From contig JAFUKL010000017.1 in the NCBI GenBank assembly GCA_017473615.1, forward strand, positions 50,011 to 114,010: DNA of 64,000 nucleotides. The letters run 5' to 3'. Source of the DNA: Muribaculaceae bacterium. Its GTDB lineage: Bacteria; Bacteroidota; Bacteroidia; Bacteroidales; Muribaculaceae. Made by a program: the position numbers and the translations under genes. Position 1 is the first letter of the stretch. Every line of letters begins with the position of its first letter. The notes beneath the pieces were generated by a model that searched no databases, was not told where the DNA came from, and saw only the letters and a program-made list of their open reading frames with translations. This document shows positions 36,819 through 46,449 of this stretch, in pieces.

Positions 36819-37734
36819 GACTGTATTTTTTCTTGTTTCTCGGGTGGTGCATCAGTATTTCTTCCCTTAAAAAACTCCTATCGATATGCACATAGATTTC
36901 AGTTGTCGTGATACTCTCATGTCCAAGCATCTGCTGAATGGCACGCAGATTGGCACCTCCTTCAAGCAAATGTGTAGCGAATGAGTGTCTTAACGTGTGC
37001 GGACTGACAACCTTTTTTATTCCGGCAAGTTCACACAGTTCTTTTATTATGTAAAAAATCATTACACGCGTAAGTTTACCCCCTCTACGATTCAAGAACA
37101 GGACGTCTTCATCACCACGCTTTATAGAAAGAAACGAACGAGTGCCATCGATATATTTGGCTATTTCATCCAACGCAACTTGTGAAATAGGAACAAGACG
37201 TTGCTTGTCTCCTTTCCCGACCACTACCACATATCCCTCATCGGCATATATACGGCTTATTTGCAAATCCACTAATTCGCTCACACGCAAACCGCATCCG
37301 TACAATGTTTCAATAATGGCACGATTGCGCTGACCTTCAGGCTTACTCATATCAATGGCTGCTATCATTTCATCTATCTCCTCCACGGTGAGGACTGTGG
37401 GCAGATGCCGTCCCAAGCGCGGTGTTTCAAGCAGTAATGCAGGATTGACATCGATAAATCCTTCTGCTTTCAGAAACTTAAAAAACACTTTTAATCCTGA
37501 AATGATTCTTGCCTGCGACTTGACAGCCATACCCAAGTCACGCAAACAACAAACAAATTCATGCAAATCATTCTCCTCCACCTCGGTAAGTTGTTTCTGC
37601 CCTTGCAAGAATCCTACAAACTTCTGTACATCATGTCTATAGGCATCCTCCGTATTAAAAGCAAGCCCCTTTTCCATGCGCAAATACACCATAAATCGGC
37701 GCATTATATCATCTATGTTCTGAATATTTCTCAT
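36805..37734 (-). CDS. xerD: Tyrosine recombinase XerD
   Basis: A 309-residue recombinase. The N-terminal SAM-like core-binding domain (about 8-95) is followed by the catalytic domain with YGCGLRVSELVDL (first arginine), HTLRHSFATHLLEGG (H-x2-R), GHESITTTEIYVHID (histidine and the nucleophilic tyrosine). It most likely resolves chromosome dimers at dif. A minus-strand TAGCTTTG box at 37746-37753 ends 11 bases before the ATG. It is not part of an obvious mobile element. Confidence 0.9.
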   Translation of the reverse strand: MRNIQNIDDIMRRFMVYLRMEKGLAFNTEDAYRHDVQKFVGFLQGQKQLTEVEENDLHEFVCCLRDLGMAVKSQARIISGLKVFFKFLKAEGFIDVNPALLLETPRLGRHLPTVLTVEEIDEMIAAIDMSKPEGQRNRAIIETLYGCGLRVSELVDLQISRIYADEGYVVVVGKGDKQRLVPISQVALDEIAKYIDGTRSFLSIKRGDEDVLFLNRRGGKLTRVMIFYIIKELCELAGIKKVVSPHTLRHSFATHLLEGGANLRAIQQMLGHESITTTEIYVHIDRSFLREEILMHHPRNKKKYSQKEP

Positions 37735-37745
37735 CTTATCTACTA

Positions 37746-37753
37746 CAAAGCTA
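37746..37753 (-). promoter_or_regulatory. -7 promoter box of xerD
   Basis: TAGCTTTG on the minus strand, 11 bases before the xerD start. Confidence 0.55.
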
Positions 37754-37839
37754 CAAAAAATAAATGTTTTTCGTAACTTTACATGTCATTTCATTTATAG
37801 GACTTATTTCAATAAATACTACCATTAAATTAAAAAGAT

Positions 37840-40320
37840 ATGAGCCAAGACAAAAAACGATTGAACATTTTCAAGAACAAGAATATAATTCACACAATAA
37901 TAGCCATAGCGGTCATGGCTGTCGTCTCCATAGCTTATTTCTATCCCGATGCTTTCAACGGAAATGTATTGCAACAACATGACACTACACAAGGCATCGC
38001 CAACGGACAGGAAGCCAAAGCTTTTACCGAAAGTACCGGTGAAGTCACCCGGTGGACTAATTCCCTGTTTTCAGGAATGCCCACTTTCCAAATATCACCA
38101 TCCTATGAAAGTTCCGGTCTGATAAATTGGATAAGTACCGTGTATGGTCTCGGACTGCCTGCTCCGACCAATCTGATATTTATGATGATGGCAGGTTTCT
38201 TCATTCTGCTATCGGCATTCAATGTTAAATGGTACACGGCTTTGTTCGGAGCCGTGGCATACGCTTTTTCGTCTTATTTCTTCATTATCATCGGAGCCGG
38301 ACATATATGGAAATTTGCCACTCTTACATACGTTCCGCCCACAATAGCCGGAATTGTGTGGTGCTACCGTAAACGATATGCTTTAGGAGGCTCGGTTGCA
38401 GCTCTCTCTGCCACGATGCAGCTTGCGTCCAACCACTTCCAAATGACCTATTATTTCACTTTCCTGATGGTGGCAATGGTTATAGGCTACCTTATCACTG
38501 CTATTAAGAATAAAACTGTTAAAAGTTGGGGGATAGCGACAGGAACACTCATCATCGCCGCTATTCTTGCCGTAGCTGCCAATGCACCAAATCTTTACAG
38601 CACTTATAAGTACAGCAAGGAAACCATGCGCGGCGGGCATTCAGAGCTTGCTGCAACAGAAAGTCCATCCGCCCAAGGTCTTGACAAGAACTATATAACG
38701 GCCTGGAGTTACGGTTTAGATGAAACAGCCAGCCTTATTGTGCCAAACGTAAAAGGCGGTGCAACTATCCGACCCGAAAAAGGAAGAAACAAGTTGATGT
38801 CACTCGGCGAAACTAAAAAGGCTGTTGAGCTGCTTAACAGCGGTAAAATAGCAGGAGAGGAATATCAATACCTCAATCAATTCCCCCAATATTTTGGAGA
38901 TCAGCCTATGACTAACGGTCCCGTGTATGTAGGCATTATCGTTTTTGCGCTATTCCTTATAGGCTGTTTTGCCGTAAAAGGCTCATTGAAGTGGGCTTTA
39001 TTGGCAGCTACATTACTGTCTTTGCTAATGGGATGGGGACATAATGCGATGTGGTTTACCGACTGGATGATCGACAATTTCCCATTCTATAATAAATTCC
39101 GCACGGTAGCCAGTGCTTTTGTGGTATTGGAACTGACAATCCCACTGTTGGCAGCACTCGCTCTAAACAAGATTCTGACTGAAAAAGACTTTTTAAACAA
39201 CCATATCAAACTCATAACCGGCTGTTTTATATTTACCGCATTATTGTGTCTGTTTATTTATATCGCTCCCGGCATGTTTGGAGGATACACAAAACAAGAG
39301 ACACAAGAGTACATCAACAGCGGCGTAGCGCAACAAATCCCGGGATTGTTCAATGCAGTAAAAGAAATACGACTGGACATGGTAAGCACCGACGCTCTGC
39401 GCAGCCTTATCTTTGTAATACTTGGATTCGGTGTGCTTCTGCTTTTCTTCACCAAGAAGATTAAAGCCGGCACTTGTGGCATTATCATCACCATAGTCAT
39501 TCTTACCGACATGTATACCGTAAACAAACGATACATCAGTTCTTCTTCATTCACATCACCCATGCCGCAGAACGAACAGATTACGGCACGACCTGCCGAC
39601 AAACAAATTCTACAAGACACAACCATGAATTACCGTGTACTTGACATCAATAAATTCGGCGATGCATCACCTTCTTACTACCACAAGATGATAGGAGGTT
39701 ATCATGCCGCCAAACTCACACGCTATCAAGACCTTATAGACCGTCAAATAAGCAACAACAACCCCGAAGTGCTGAATATGCTCAACACCAAATACATCAT
39801 CGCAGACGATAACACAGCCATAGAGAATCCTGATGCTATGGGTAACGCATGGTGGGTAGAAAATGTGGATTTTGTAAATACACCAAACGAAGAAATGGAT
39901 TATTTGGACGATTTTGTGGCAGATTCTTCAGCCGTGGCTGACATTAAATTCAAACCGATATTGGCAGATGCAGCCAAGCCCAAATCTCATGGTGACACAA
40001 TATACGAAATCACCTATGCACCAAACGAACTCAATTACCATGCCATTACCCGTAACGGGGGAGTTGCTGTATTCTCCGAGATATATTTTCCTTGGGGCTG
40101 GAAAGCCACAATAGACGGACAACCGGCAGAAATAGCGAGAGTGAATTATGTACTGCGTGCTTTAAGCGTTCCGGCCGGAACACACACCATAAATTTCAAA
40201 TTTGAGCCGGATACTGTAATAACAGCCGACCGCATAGCCTTCGCAGCTATATCAATAATCTATTTGGCTATCCTTGCGACAGCCGGATGTGCATTATGGA
40301 AAAAATCAAAAGGTATCTGA
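37840..40320 (+). CDS. YfhO-family multi-pass membrane protein
   Basis: An 826-residue protein. About a dozen membrane helices occupy the first 540 residues, with a soluble extracytoplasmic part (about 545-790) and a last helix near the C-terminus. The opening loop with FNGNVLQQHDTTQG and the WTNSLFSGMPTFQ stretch are typical of Bacteroidetes YfhO proteins, which have a GT-C-like layout and may transfer sugars onto cell-wall polymers or lipids. The activity is unproven in this phylum. Its end overlaps the next gene by 34 bases. Confidence 0.8.
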   Translation: MSQDKKRLNIFKNKNIIHTIIAIAVMAVVSIAYFYPDAFNGNVLQQHDTTQGIANGQEAKAFTESTGEVTRWTNSLFSGMPTFQISPSYESSGLINWISTVYGLGLPAPTNLIFMMMAGFFILLSAFNVKWYTALFGAVAYAFSSYFFIIIGAGHIWKFATLTYVPPTIAGIVWCYRKRYALGGSVAALSATMQLASNHFQMTYYFTFLMVAMVIGYLITAIKNKTVKSWGIATGTLIIAAILAVAANAPNLYSTYKYSKETMRGGHSELAATESPSAQGLDKNYITAWSYGLDETASLIVPNVKGGATIRPEKGRNKLMSLGETKKAVELLNSGKIAGEEYQYLNQFPQYFGDQPMTNGPVYVGIIVFALFLIGCFAVKGSLKWALLAATLLSLLMGWGHNAMWFTDWMIDNFPFYNKFRTVASAFVVLELTIPLLAALALNKILTEKDFLNNHIKLITGCFIFTALLCLFIYIAPGMFGGYTKQETQEYINSGVAQQIPGLFNAVKEIRLDMVSTDALRSLIFVILGFGVLLLFFTKKIKAGTCGIIITIVILTDMYTVNKRYISSSSFTSPMPQNEQITARPADKQILQDTTMNYRVLDINKFGDASPSYYHKMIGGYHAAKLTRYQDLIDRQISNNNPEVLNMLNTKYIIADDNTAIENPDAMGNAWWVENVDFVNTPNEEMDYLDDFVADSSAVADIKFKPILADAAKPKSHGDTIYEITYAPNELNYHAITRNGGVAVFSEIYFPWGWKATIDGQPAEIARVNYVLRALSVPAGTHTINFKFEPDTVITADRIAFAAISIIYLAILATAGCALWKKSKGI

Positions 40321-41012
40321 CCGCCATAAGGCGATATCACCGCAGCAAAGGACACGGTATACATTCACCCTTTGCCTTCGGGTTCACGCTGAACGTACTC
40401 CGTGAACGACTGCCTTATTATGCTTACGACGACATCGCAGAACTAAGGCGGCTTGCCGTTTCAAGAACAAAATACCTATGGAGACATCCGCGCATAATTT
40501 CATTTAAAAACGCCAAGCTGATATTCCGCGTGACAAATTATTTTAATCCGGCGGTAATATTGCAGATAGGGACAAATTATGGTATTTCAAGCGCATCGAT
40601 GCTTGCCGTTTCAAGCAAAAGCGAGCTATACCTTTGCGAACCAAGTATAAGCGAATATCCTGTTACTCATGAGATACTGTCGCATTTCGGCAATAAAATT
40701 CATCCTTATAAAACATTCGACGGAGGTATTACAGCATACAAAAACGCATGTAGCAAAACTAACGTACCTTTCGTCTTGATTAACAGTGTTCAGGAAGAAG
40801 AATATAGCAACGTGCTTAATTACTTACACGGGATACGCAAAAGCGATGGCATCATCATAATTCGCAATATCAGCCGTAACTCAGTCATGCAGGCTTTATG
40901 GGAAGCATGTCGCAATGCAGCCGATACAGGAATGACTTTCAGCAATGGGAAACTCGCCATCATTGTGGCATCCGCTAAATTGCCGCACCAGAATTTCTCA
41001 TTATGGTTTTAA
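40287..41012 (+). CDS. SAM-dependent methyltransferase-like protein
   Basis: A 241-residue protein. KGHGIHSPFAFGF near the N-terminus is a conserved start of a Bacteroidetes group annotated as methyltransferases. AVILQIGTNYGISSASML resembles the SAM-binding glycine strand, but the usual acidic residues are weak. ATG 40287 or 40296 are possible starts; both lie inside the YfhO gene, which suggests translational coupling. The substrate is not known. Confidence 0.6.
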   Translation: MCIMEKIKRYLTAIRRYHRSKGHGIHSPFAFGFTLNVLRERLPYYAYDDIAELRRLAVSRTKYLWRHPRIISFKNAKLIFRVTNYFNPAVILQIGTNYGISSASMLAVSSKSELYLCEPSISEYPVTHEILSHFGNKIHPYKTFDGGITAYKNACSKTNVPFVLINSVQEEEYSNVLNYLHGIRKSDGIIIIRNISRNSVMQALWEACRNAADTGMTFSNGKLAIIVASAKLPHQNFSLWF

Positions 41013-41038
41013 AACTTCACTTTGTAATAAATTGACTT

Positions 41039-41866
41039 ATGAATATCGTTAAAATACATGGAAGCGTAGGAGAACAAATGTTTCAATACGCATTCTTCAT
41101 GCGCTTACTGAAAAACCACCCCGATTCAAAAATAGACACACCCAAAGGCTGGATAGCCAAAATGTTCCCCAACCTCCCCGAGACTCATATAGCGACATCA
41201 AAGGACATCAACGCTATACACAAATCTCTCAAAGGTTCTATTGCCGGCATTTTATCGGGAACTAAACGCAACGGCATCGACTATAAAGAGCATGGCAACA
41301 ATTATAAGCCGGAAATTCTAACTCCGGAACAAGACACCTATTTTGATGGTTTTTGGCTGTCTTACAGATACTTCGACAGCATTGCAAGCGATGTGGAAAA
41401 AATATTCACAGTACCGACTCATAAACTCACTAAAGGCACACAAAGCCTAATCAAGATGCTCGAAAAAGAAAAAGAGTCGGTGGCAATACATGTTTATCGT
41501 CCCACAAGCAAACAAAATACTTGCACAAAGGACTATTACAACTGGGCAATAACGCACATTCGCAATTTTATCGATAATCCGTTTTTTGTGGTGATTACTG
41601 ATGACGAGAAATGGGTAAAGGGTAATCTTCTGCTTAACGAAAAAGAACATATCGTTATAAAAGCTGCATCACACCACCATTTTTCAATAATACAATTGTT
41701 TAATCACGCTAAGCACAACATAATAGCCAATACACTTGAAAGCTGGTGGGCTGCATGGCTCAACCCCAATCCTGATAAGATTGTAATTGCCCCCAAAGAA
41801 TGGAGCCGCACAACAGAATACCCCGACCTGATTCCTCACTACTGGATTTCCATCCCCACCACATGA
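41039..41866 (+). CDS. GT11-like (alpha-1,2-fucosyltransferase family) protein
   Basis: A 275-residue protein. IHGSVGEQMFQYAFFMRLL is the GT11 opening, YFDGFWLSYRYF, NPFFVVITDDEKWVKGNL, and HNIIANTLESWWAAWLNPNPDKIVIAPKEW match later GT11 motifs. The donor-binding HxRRxD motif is altered to H151-V-Y-R154-P-T, which loses one arginine and the aspartate. A fucosyltransferase with changed donor use, or an inactive one, is possible. Its stop is 3 bases from that of mutS on the other strand. Confidence 0.75.
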   Translation: MNIVKIHGSVGEQMFQYAFFMRLLKNHPDSKIDTPKGWIAKMFPNLPETHIATSKDINAIHKSLKGSIAGILSGTKRNGIDYKEHGNNYKPEILTPEQDTYFDGFWLSYRYFDSIASDVEKIFTVPTHKLTKGTQSLIKMLEKEKESVAIHVYRPTSKQNTCTKDYYNWAITHIRNFIDNPFFVVITDDEKWVKGNLLLNEKEHIVIKAASHHHFSIIQLFNHAKHNIIANTLESWWAAWLNPNPDKIVIAPKEWSRTTEYPDLIPHYWISIPTT

Positions 41867-41869
41867 TTT

Positions 41870-44494
41870 TCAGGAGTCTTTGCCGGTGATGATTTTCTTT
41901 ATTTCATTGAGTTTATTGAGAGCCTCAACGGGGGTAAGATTATTAATATCTACGTGAAGTATTTCATCACGCACTTGACACAATACCGGGTCTTCAAGCT
42001 GAAAGAACGACAACTGCATTCCGGGAGTGGAACTGCCCACTTCGGCAAGATTCTTGTGCATGGTTTCCCCGTTGCCATTATTATTACTTTCTAATATTTT
42101 CAACACCTCATTAGCACGTTGTACTATTGTCGGCGGCATACCGGCAATCTTTGCTACATGGATACCGAAACTATGTTGACTACCTCCACGCACAAGCTTA
42201 CGCACAAACACCACTTTACCGGCAATTTCTTTTACCGATACATTATAGTTGGCAATTCGCTTGAATGTCTTTTCCATTTCGTTAAGTTCATGGTAGTGAG
42301 TGGCAAAAAGCGTTTTTGCCCTCGCTCGCGAATTCTCATGGATATATTCGACAATAGCCCAAGCTATTGAAATACCGTCGTAAGTGCTTGTACCTCGGCC
42401 TAATTCATCGAAAAGGATAAGACTGCGTTCACTTATATTGTTTAGTATGGAAGCTGCCTCGGTCATTTCCACCATGAAAGTAGATTCTCCAAGTGAGATA
42501 TTGTCACTTGCTCCTACACGGGTAAAAATCTTATCCACTATACCTATTCGGGCTGATTCGGCAGGTACGAAACACCCTATTTGCGCCATAAGTACGATAA
42601 GAGCCGTCTGTCTCAATAATGCCGACTTACCCGCCATATTAGGTCCGGTAATCATGATTATCTGCTGTGTGTCGTTATTAAGCGTCACACTATTGGATAT
42701 ATATTTTTCACCCAAAGGCAGTTCTTTTTCAATCACCGGATGACGTCCTTCGGTAATATCTATTTCAAGCGATTCGTTCACTTCAGGACGATTATATTTA
42801 TTCTCGATAGCAGCTCGAGTAAACGAACAAAGACAATCAAGCCGGGCAACAAGATTGGAGTCTACCTGAATGGCAGGTATGAACTCCCCTACTGAAGCGA
42901 CAAGTTCATTAAACAACCTGTTTTCTATAGCCTGTATTTTCTCTTCGGCACCAAGGATTTTTTCTTCATATTCTTTCAGTTCCTGAGTGACGTAACGCTC
43001 GGCATTTACAAGTGTCTGCTTGCGAATCCATTCCGGCGGCACTTTGTCCTTATGGGTGTTACGCACCTCTATATAGTAGCCGAATACATTATTATAGCTT
43101 ATCTTCAGGCTCGGTATATTAGTCAACTCGCTTTCACGCTGCTGAATTTTCATCAGATAGTCCTTACTCGACACCGACAATTCTCGTAATTCATCAAGTT
43201 CGGTATTAACACCACTGTTGATGACATTGCCTCGGGCAAGCATATTAGGAGCATCTGCATTTATCTCCCGCTCGATGCGTTCATATATGGTTCTGCACGG
43301 ATTCAATTGTTCGCCGAAAGCATTCAACACTGCATTATCGGCATCCATACAAAGCCGCTTTATCGGCACAATAGCACCTAAGGCATTCTTTAATTGTACA
43401 AGTTCTCGCGGGGTAATACGCCCTACCGCAACCTTGGAAATAAGACGTTCCATATCGCCTATCAATTCCAGTTGCTCTTTCACTAATTCTCTGCCGTCTC
43501 TGTCTTTAAAAAAATATTCCACCACATCAAGACGGTTATTCACCTGCTTAACGTCTTTTAGCGGGAACAATACCCAACGTCGCAACAATCGCGCTCCCAT
43601 AGGTGACATGGTACGGTCAATGACAGAAAGCAAACTTTTTCCATCATCACACATTGGCTCTATAAGTTCCAAATTACGCACAGTAAAACGGTCAAGACGC
43701 ACATATCGCTCTTCCTCTATACGTGACAGAGTGGTAATATGCCCTATCTGCGTATGTTGGGTGATATCGAGATAATGAAATATCGCTCCCGATGCTGTAA
43801 TAGCGTCACTCATCTTGTGAATACCAAACCCCTTCAAATTCTTGGTCTCAAAATGACGCAAAAGCCTATCGGAAGCCGATTCATAGGTAAAAGCCCAATC
43901 GTCAAGCTCAAATGTAAGGTATTTAGCAGTGAACGTGGCGTTAAACAGTTGTCGATTACTACGCTCTATAAGCACCTCTTTTGGAGAAAAATTGGCAAGC
44001 AGTTTATCCACATAGTCGGATGTACCTTCTGCCGTAAGAAATTCTCCGGTACTTATATCTAAAAACGCCACACCGCATTGCTTTTTACTGAAATGAACAG
44101 CGGCAAGAAAATTATTTTCCCTATGATTAAGAATATTATCGTTTATTGAGACTCCGGGTGTTACCAGTTCGGTAATACCTCGCTTAACCAATTTCTTGGT
44201 AAGCTTAGGATCTTCTAATTGTTCACAGATGGCAACTCGCTTGCCGGCACGCACCAACTTCGGCAGATAAGTGTCAAGAGCATGATGCGGGAATCCCGCC
44301 ATTTCCACCGTTTTAGCCGCACCGTTGGCACGACGGGTGAGTGTTATACCGAGAATTTCAGCCGATGCCACAGCATCATCGGAATATGTCTCATAGAAAT
44401 CGCCTACACGAAATAAAAGCACTGCATCGGGATGCTTTGCCTTCATTTCGAAGTATTGTTTCATCAATGGGGTTTCAACAATATCTTTTGCCAC
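41870..44494 (-). CDS. mutS: DNA mismatch repair protein MutS
   Basis: An 874-residue mismatch sensor. The N-terminal mismatch-binding domain opens [30 protein letters not shown] (phenylalanine wedge in the FYE motif). Connector, lever and clamp domains follow. The ATPase has Walker [23 protein letters not shown], Walker [17 protein letters not shown] and the ATHYHEL switch. A beta-clamp/MutL tail of about 80 residues ends the protein. Length and motifs are normal. Confidence 0.97.
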   Translation of the reverse strand: MAKDIVETPLMKQYFEMKAKHPDAVLLFRVGDFYETYSDDAVASAEILGITLTRRANGAAKTVEMAGFPHHALDTYLPKLVRAGKRVAICEQLEDPKLTKKLVKRGITELVTPGVSINDNILNHRENNFLAAVHFSKKQCGVAFLDISTGEFLTAEGTSDYVDKLLANFSPKEVLIERSNRQLFNATFTAKYLTFELDDWAFTYESASDRLLRHFETKNLKGFGIHKMSDAITASGAIFHYLDITQHTQIGHITTLSRIEEERYVRLDRFTVRNLELIEPMCDDGKSLLSVIDRTMSPMGARLLRRWVLFPLKDVKQVNNRLDVVEYFFKDRDGRELVKEQLELIGDMERLISKVAVGRITPRELVQLKNALGAIVPIKRLCMDADNAVLNAFGEQLNPCRTIYERIEREINADAPNMLARGNVINSGVNTELDELRELSVSSKDYLMKIQQRESELTNIPSLKISYNNVFGYYIEVRNTHKDKVPPEWIRKQTLVNAERYVTQELKEYEEKILGAEEKIQAIENRLFNELVASVGEFIPAIQVDSNLVARLDCLCSFTRAAIENKYNRPEVNESLEIDITEGRHPVIEKELPLGEKYISNSVTLNNDTQQIIMITGPNMAGKSALLRQTALIVLMAQIGCFVPAESARIGIVDKIFTRVGASDNISLGESTFMVEMTEAASILNNISERSLILFDELGRGTSTYDGISIAWAIVEYIHENSRARAKTLFATHYHELNEMEKTFKRIANYNVSVKEIAGKVVFVRKLVRGGSQHSFGIHVAKIAGMPPTIVQRANEVLKILESNNNGNGETMHKNLAEVGSSTPGMQLSFFQLEDPVLCQVRDEILHVDINNLTPVEALNKLNEIKKIITGKDS

Positions 44495-44550
44495 CTGTAT
44501 TCATGTTTATTGACTACAAAAATAGTGAAAAACGCCCACAATCGCAAAAA

Positions 44551-46230
44551 TCAATACTTAAAGCTGCTACCACCAAGAAATTCACGCAACAGCGAAGTGC
44601 TTGGTATCTGCTTTTCACTGATAGGAAGAAAATAACTCAACAATGCACGCAACCGCCACGCCTCGGCATACTCCGGAACATTATGTGGCACTTGGCGTAA
44701 CAACGGCTCGGCATACTCTTTCATTACGCCCAATTCAAAGAGCAAAGATGAATTAAATGTGGCATCGGCATTCTCTTGATAAGGGAAAATCCACTTTTCT
44801 TCGCCTGAACGAACGCTCTGCCATCGGGCTATGGTATCGCGTGCGCTTACACCTCGATATTTATGATCGCGTATAATACGGCGTAACAGCCGATTGTCGG
44901 TTGTTGGCACCCAATTATGATCATCGATTGACAACGTCGTGAGAGCACTGGCATAAACACGGAATTTCTGTTCTTCGGGTATCTCCGCTGTAAGTTCAGG
45001 ATTAAGCCCATGAATACCTTCTATCAACAGAATGGAATTTTTTCCCAACTTCATCTTATTACCTCGGAACTCTCTCAAGCCGGTTTCAAAGTTATAGGTA
45101 GGCATCTCCACCTCCTCACCGGCAATAAGCGCATTAAGGTCATGATTAAACAGCTCAAGGTCAAGCGCATAAAGCGATTCATAATCATAGTCTCCCGACT
45201 CGTCACGCGGTGTATCCACACGGTTCACGAAATAGTTGTCAAGCGAAATTATCTGAGGAACAAGAAGATTACACATCAGCTGAATGGCAAGACGCTTAGA
45301 AGAAGTAGTCTTTCCACTCGATGACGGTCCGGCAATAAGCACTATTCGCGCACCGCCTTCACGATAACGGCGAGTGATTTCTTCGGCAATAAGACTGAAA
45401 CTCTTGGTATGCAGTGCTTCAGCCACATTCATCAGCATATTAGTATCCCCATTCCGCACTACATCATTAAGTTCTCCTACATTCTTGATACCTATAATGT
45501 TGTTAAAGTCAAGATAGTCGGTAAACGCCTTGTACATCTTTTCTTGACAGACCGGCATATCCGGTTTGGATATATCTTTTTTACCTATAGCAAGCAACAG
45601 CATCCCTTTCTGGAACAACTGCAAATCAAACACCTGCAAATATCCTGTAGACGGAGCAAGATTACCATAAAAACTGTCGGCAAGTCCGTCAAGCGTATAA
45701 TATATCGTATATAACTCTTCTGAATATTTCAATAATTTCACTTTATCGATAAGCCCCTGTTTCTTGAACAACTTAACAGCATCGACCGTAAGTTTTTCAT
45801 GACGTACAAAAGGTATGTCACAATCAATGATTTCACGCATGCGACGTTTAACCGTCGTTACCATTGCCTCCGATGGCAGAAGAACCTCACCGTCTTGAAT
45901 AAACAGAACATAATACCCGTTGGAAATAGAATGCTCTATACGCAATGTTATACCGGGGAATGTATCATGAACCGCTTTATACAACACCATGCACAATGAA
46001 TGCACATACACCCTGCGACCCGATGGAGTATCCACCCCGAGAAATTCCACTTGTTTAGGAGAAAATACCGGATAACCCATGTTTTCAGTCTTATTGTTCA
46101 CCCGTGCACATATAGGCGTTATATCGATTTTATCTTTCAGTCTTTCGAAAATTTCTTTCAGAGTTTCTCCTCCTTGAATCTTAACATACTCCTTTATATT
46201 AGAGCAATAGATTTTCATTTCCTTATTCAT
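44551..46230 (-). CDS. Uridine-kinase-like nucleoside kinase with TGS/SAD N-terminus
   Basis: A 559-residue protein. Residues about 5-75 resemble a TGS domain and about 75-215 a threonyl-tRNA synthetase second additional domain. The C-terminal half is a P-loop kinase: IAGPSSSGKTTSSKRLAIQL (about 300), ISLDNYFVNR, LLIEGIHGLNPEL, and an arginine-rich lid (RLLRRIIRDHKYRG). This fused form is usual in Bacteroidetes and Firmicutes and is annotated as nucleoside or uridine kinase; the natural substrate is uncertain. It is 56 bases upstream of mutS on the same strand. Confidence 0.87.
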   Translation of the reverse strand: MNKEMKIYCSNIKEYVKIQGGETLKEIFERLKDKIDITPICARVNNKTENMGYPVFSPKQVEFLGVDTPSGRRVYVHSLCMVLYKAVHDTFPGITLRIEHSISNGYYVLFIQDGEVLLPSEAMVTTVKRRMREIIDCDIPFVRHEKLTVDAVKLFKKQGLIDKVKLLKYSEELYTIYYTLDGLADSFYGNLAPSTGYLQVFDLQLFQKGMLLLAIGKKDISKPDMPVCQEKMYKAFTDYLDFNNIIGIKNVGELNDVVRNGDTNMLMNVAEALHTKSFSLIAEEITRRYREGGARIVLIAGPSSSGKTTSSKRLAIQLMCNLLVPQIISLDNYFVNRVDTPRDESGDYDYESLYALDLELFNHDLNALIAGEEVEMPTYNFETGLREFRGNKMKLGKNSILLIEGIHGLNPELTAEIPEEQKFRVYASALTTLSIDDHNWVPTTDNRLLRRIIRDHKYRGVSARDTIARWQSVRSGEEKWIFPYQENADATFNSSLLFELGVMKEYAEPLLRQVPHNVPEYAEAWRLRALLSYFLPISEKQIPSTSLLREFLGGSSFKY

Positions 46231-46422
46231 GACAATACTGATATTTAAAGTTAAACCATCGCATACAATATATTAACCATTTTAAGGTGTACTAAGTTAT
46301 AAATTATTCTTGAAAGATTAGCAATTTTCCAATCATCAAAATTATCTGCTCCTCCCCTATAATACAGCATTAAGTTTAATGCAATAGGTCTTTTAAGGAA
46401 TTGAAACGTATTAAGAGGACAC

Positions 46423-46430
46423 TAACTTTG
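46423..46430 (+). promoter_or_regulatory. -7 promoter box of the portal-like gene
   Basis: TAACTTTG, a perfect TAnnTTTG, 19 bases before ATG 46450. Confidence 0.6.
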
Positions 46431-46449
46431 CCACAAAAAACCTAATTCT

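Noticed and set aside
36805-37734. xerD as an integrase of a mobile element
   Set aside because: Its length and motifs fit chromosomal XerD, and no excision gene, cargo or attachment repeats flank it.
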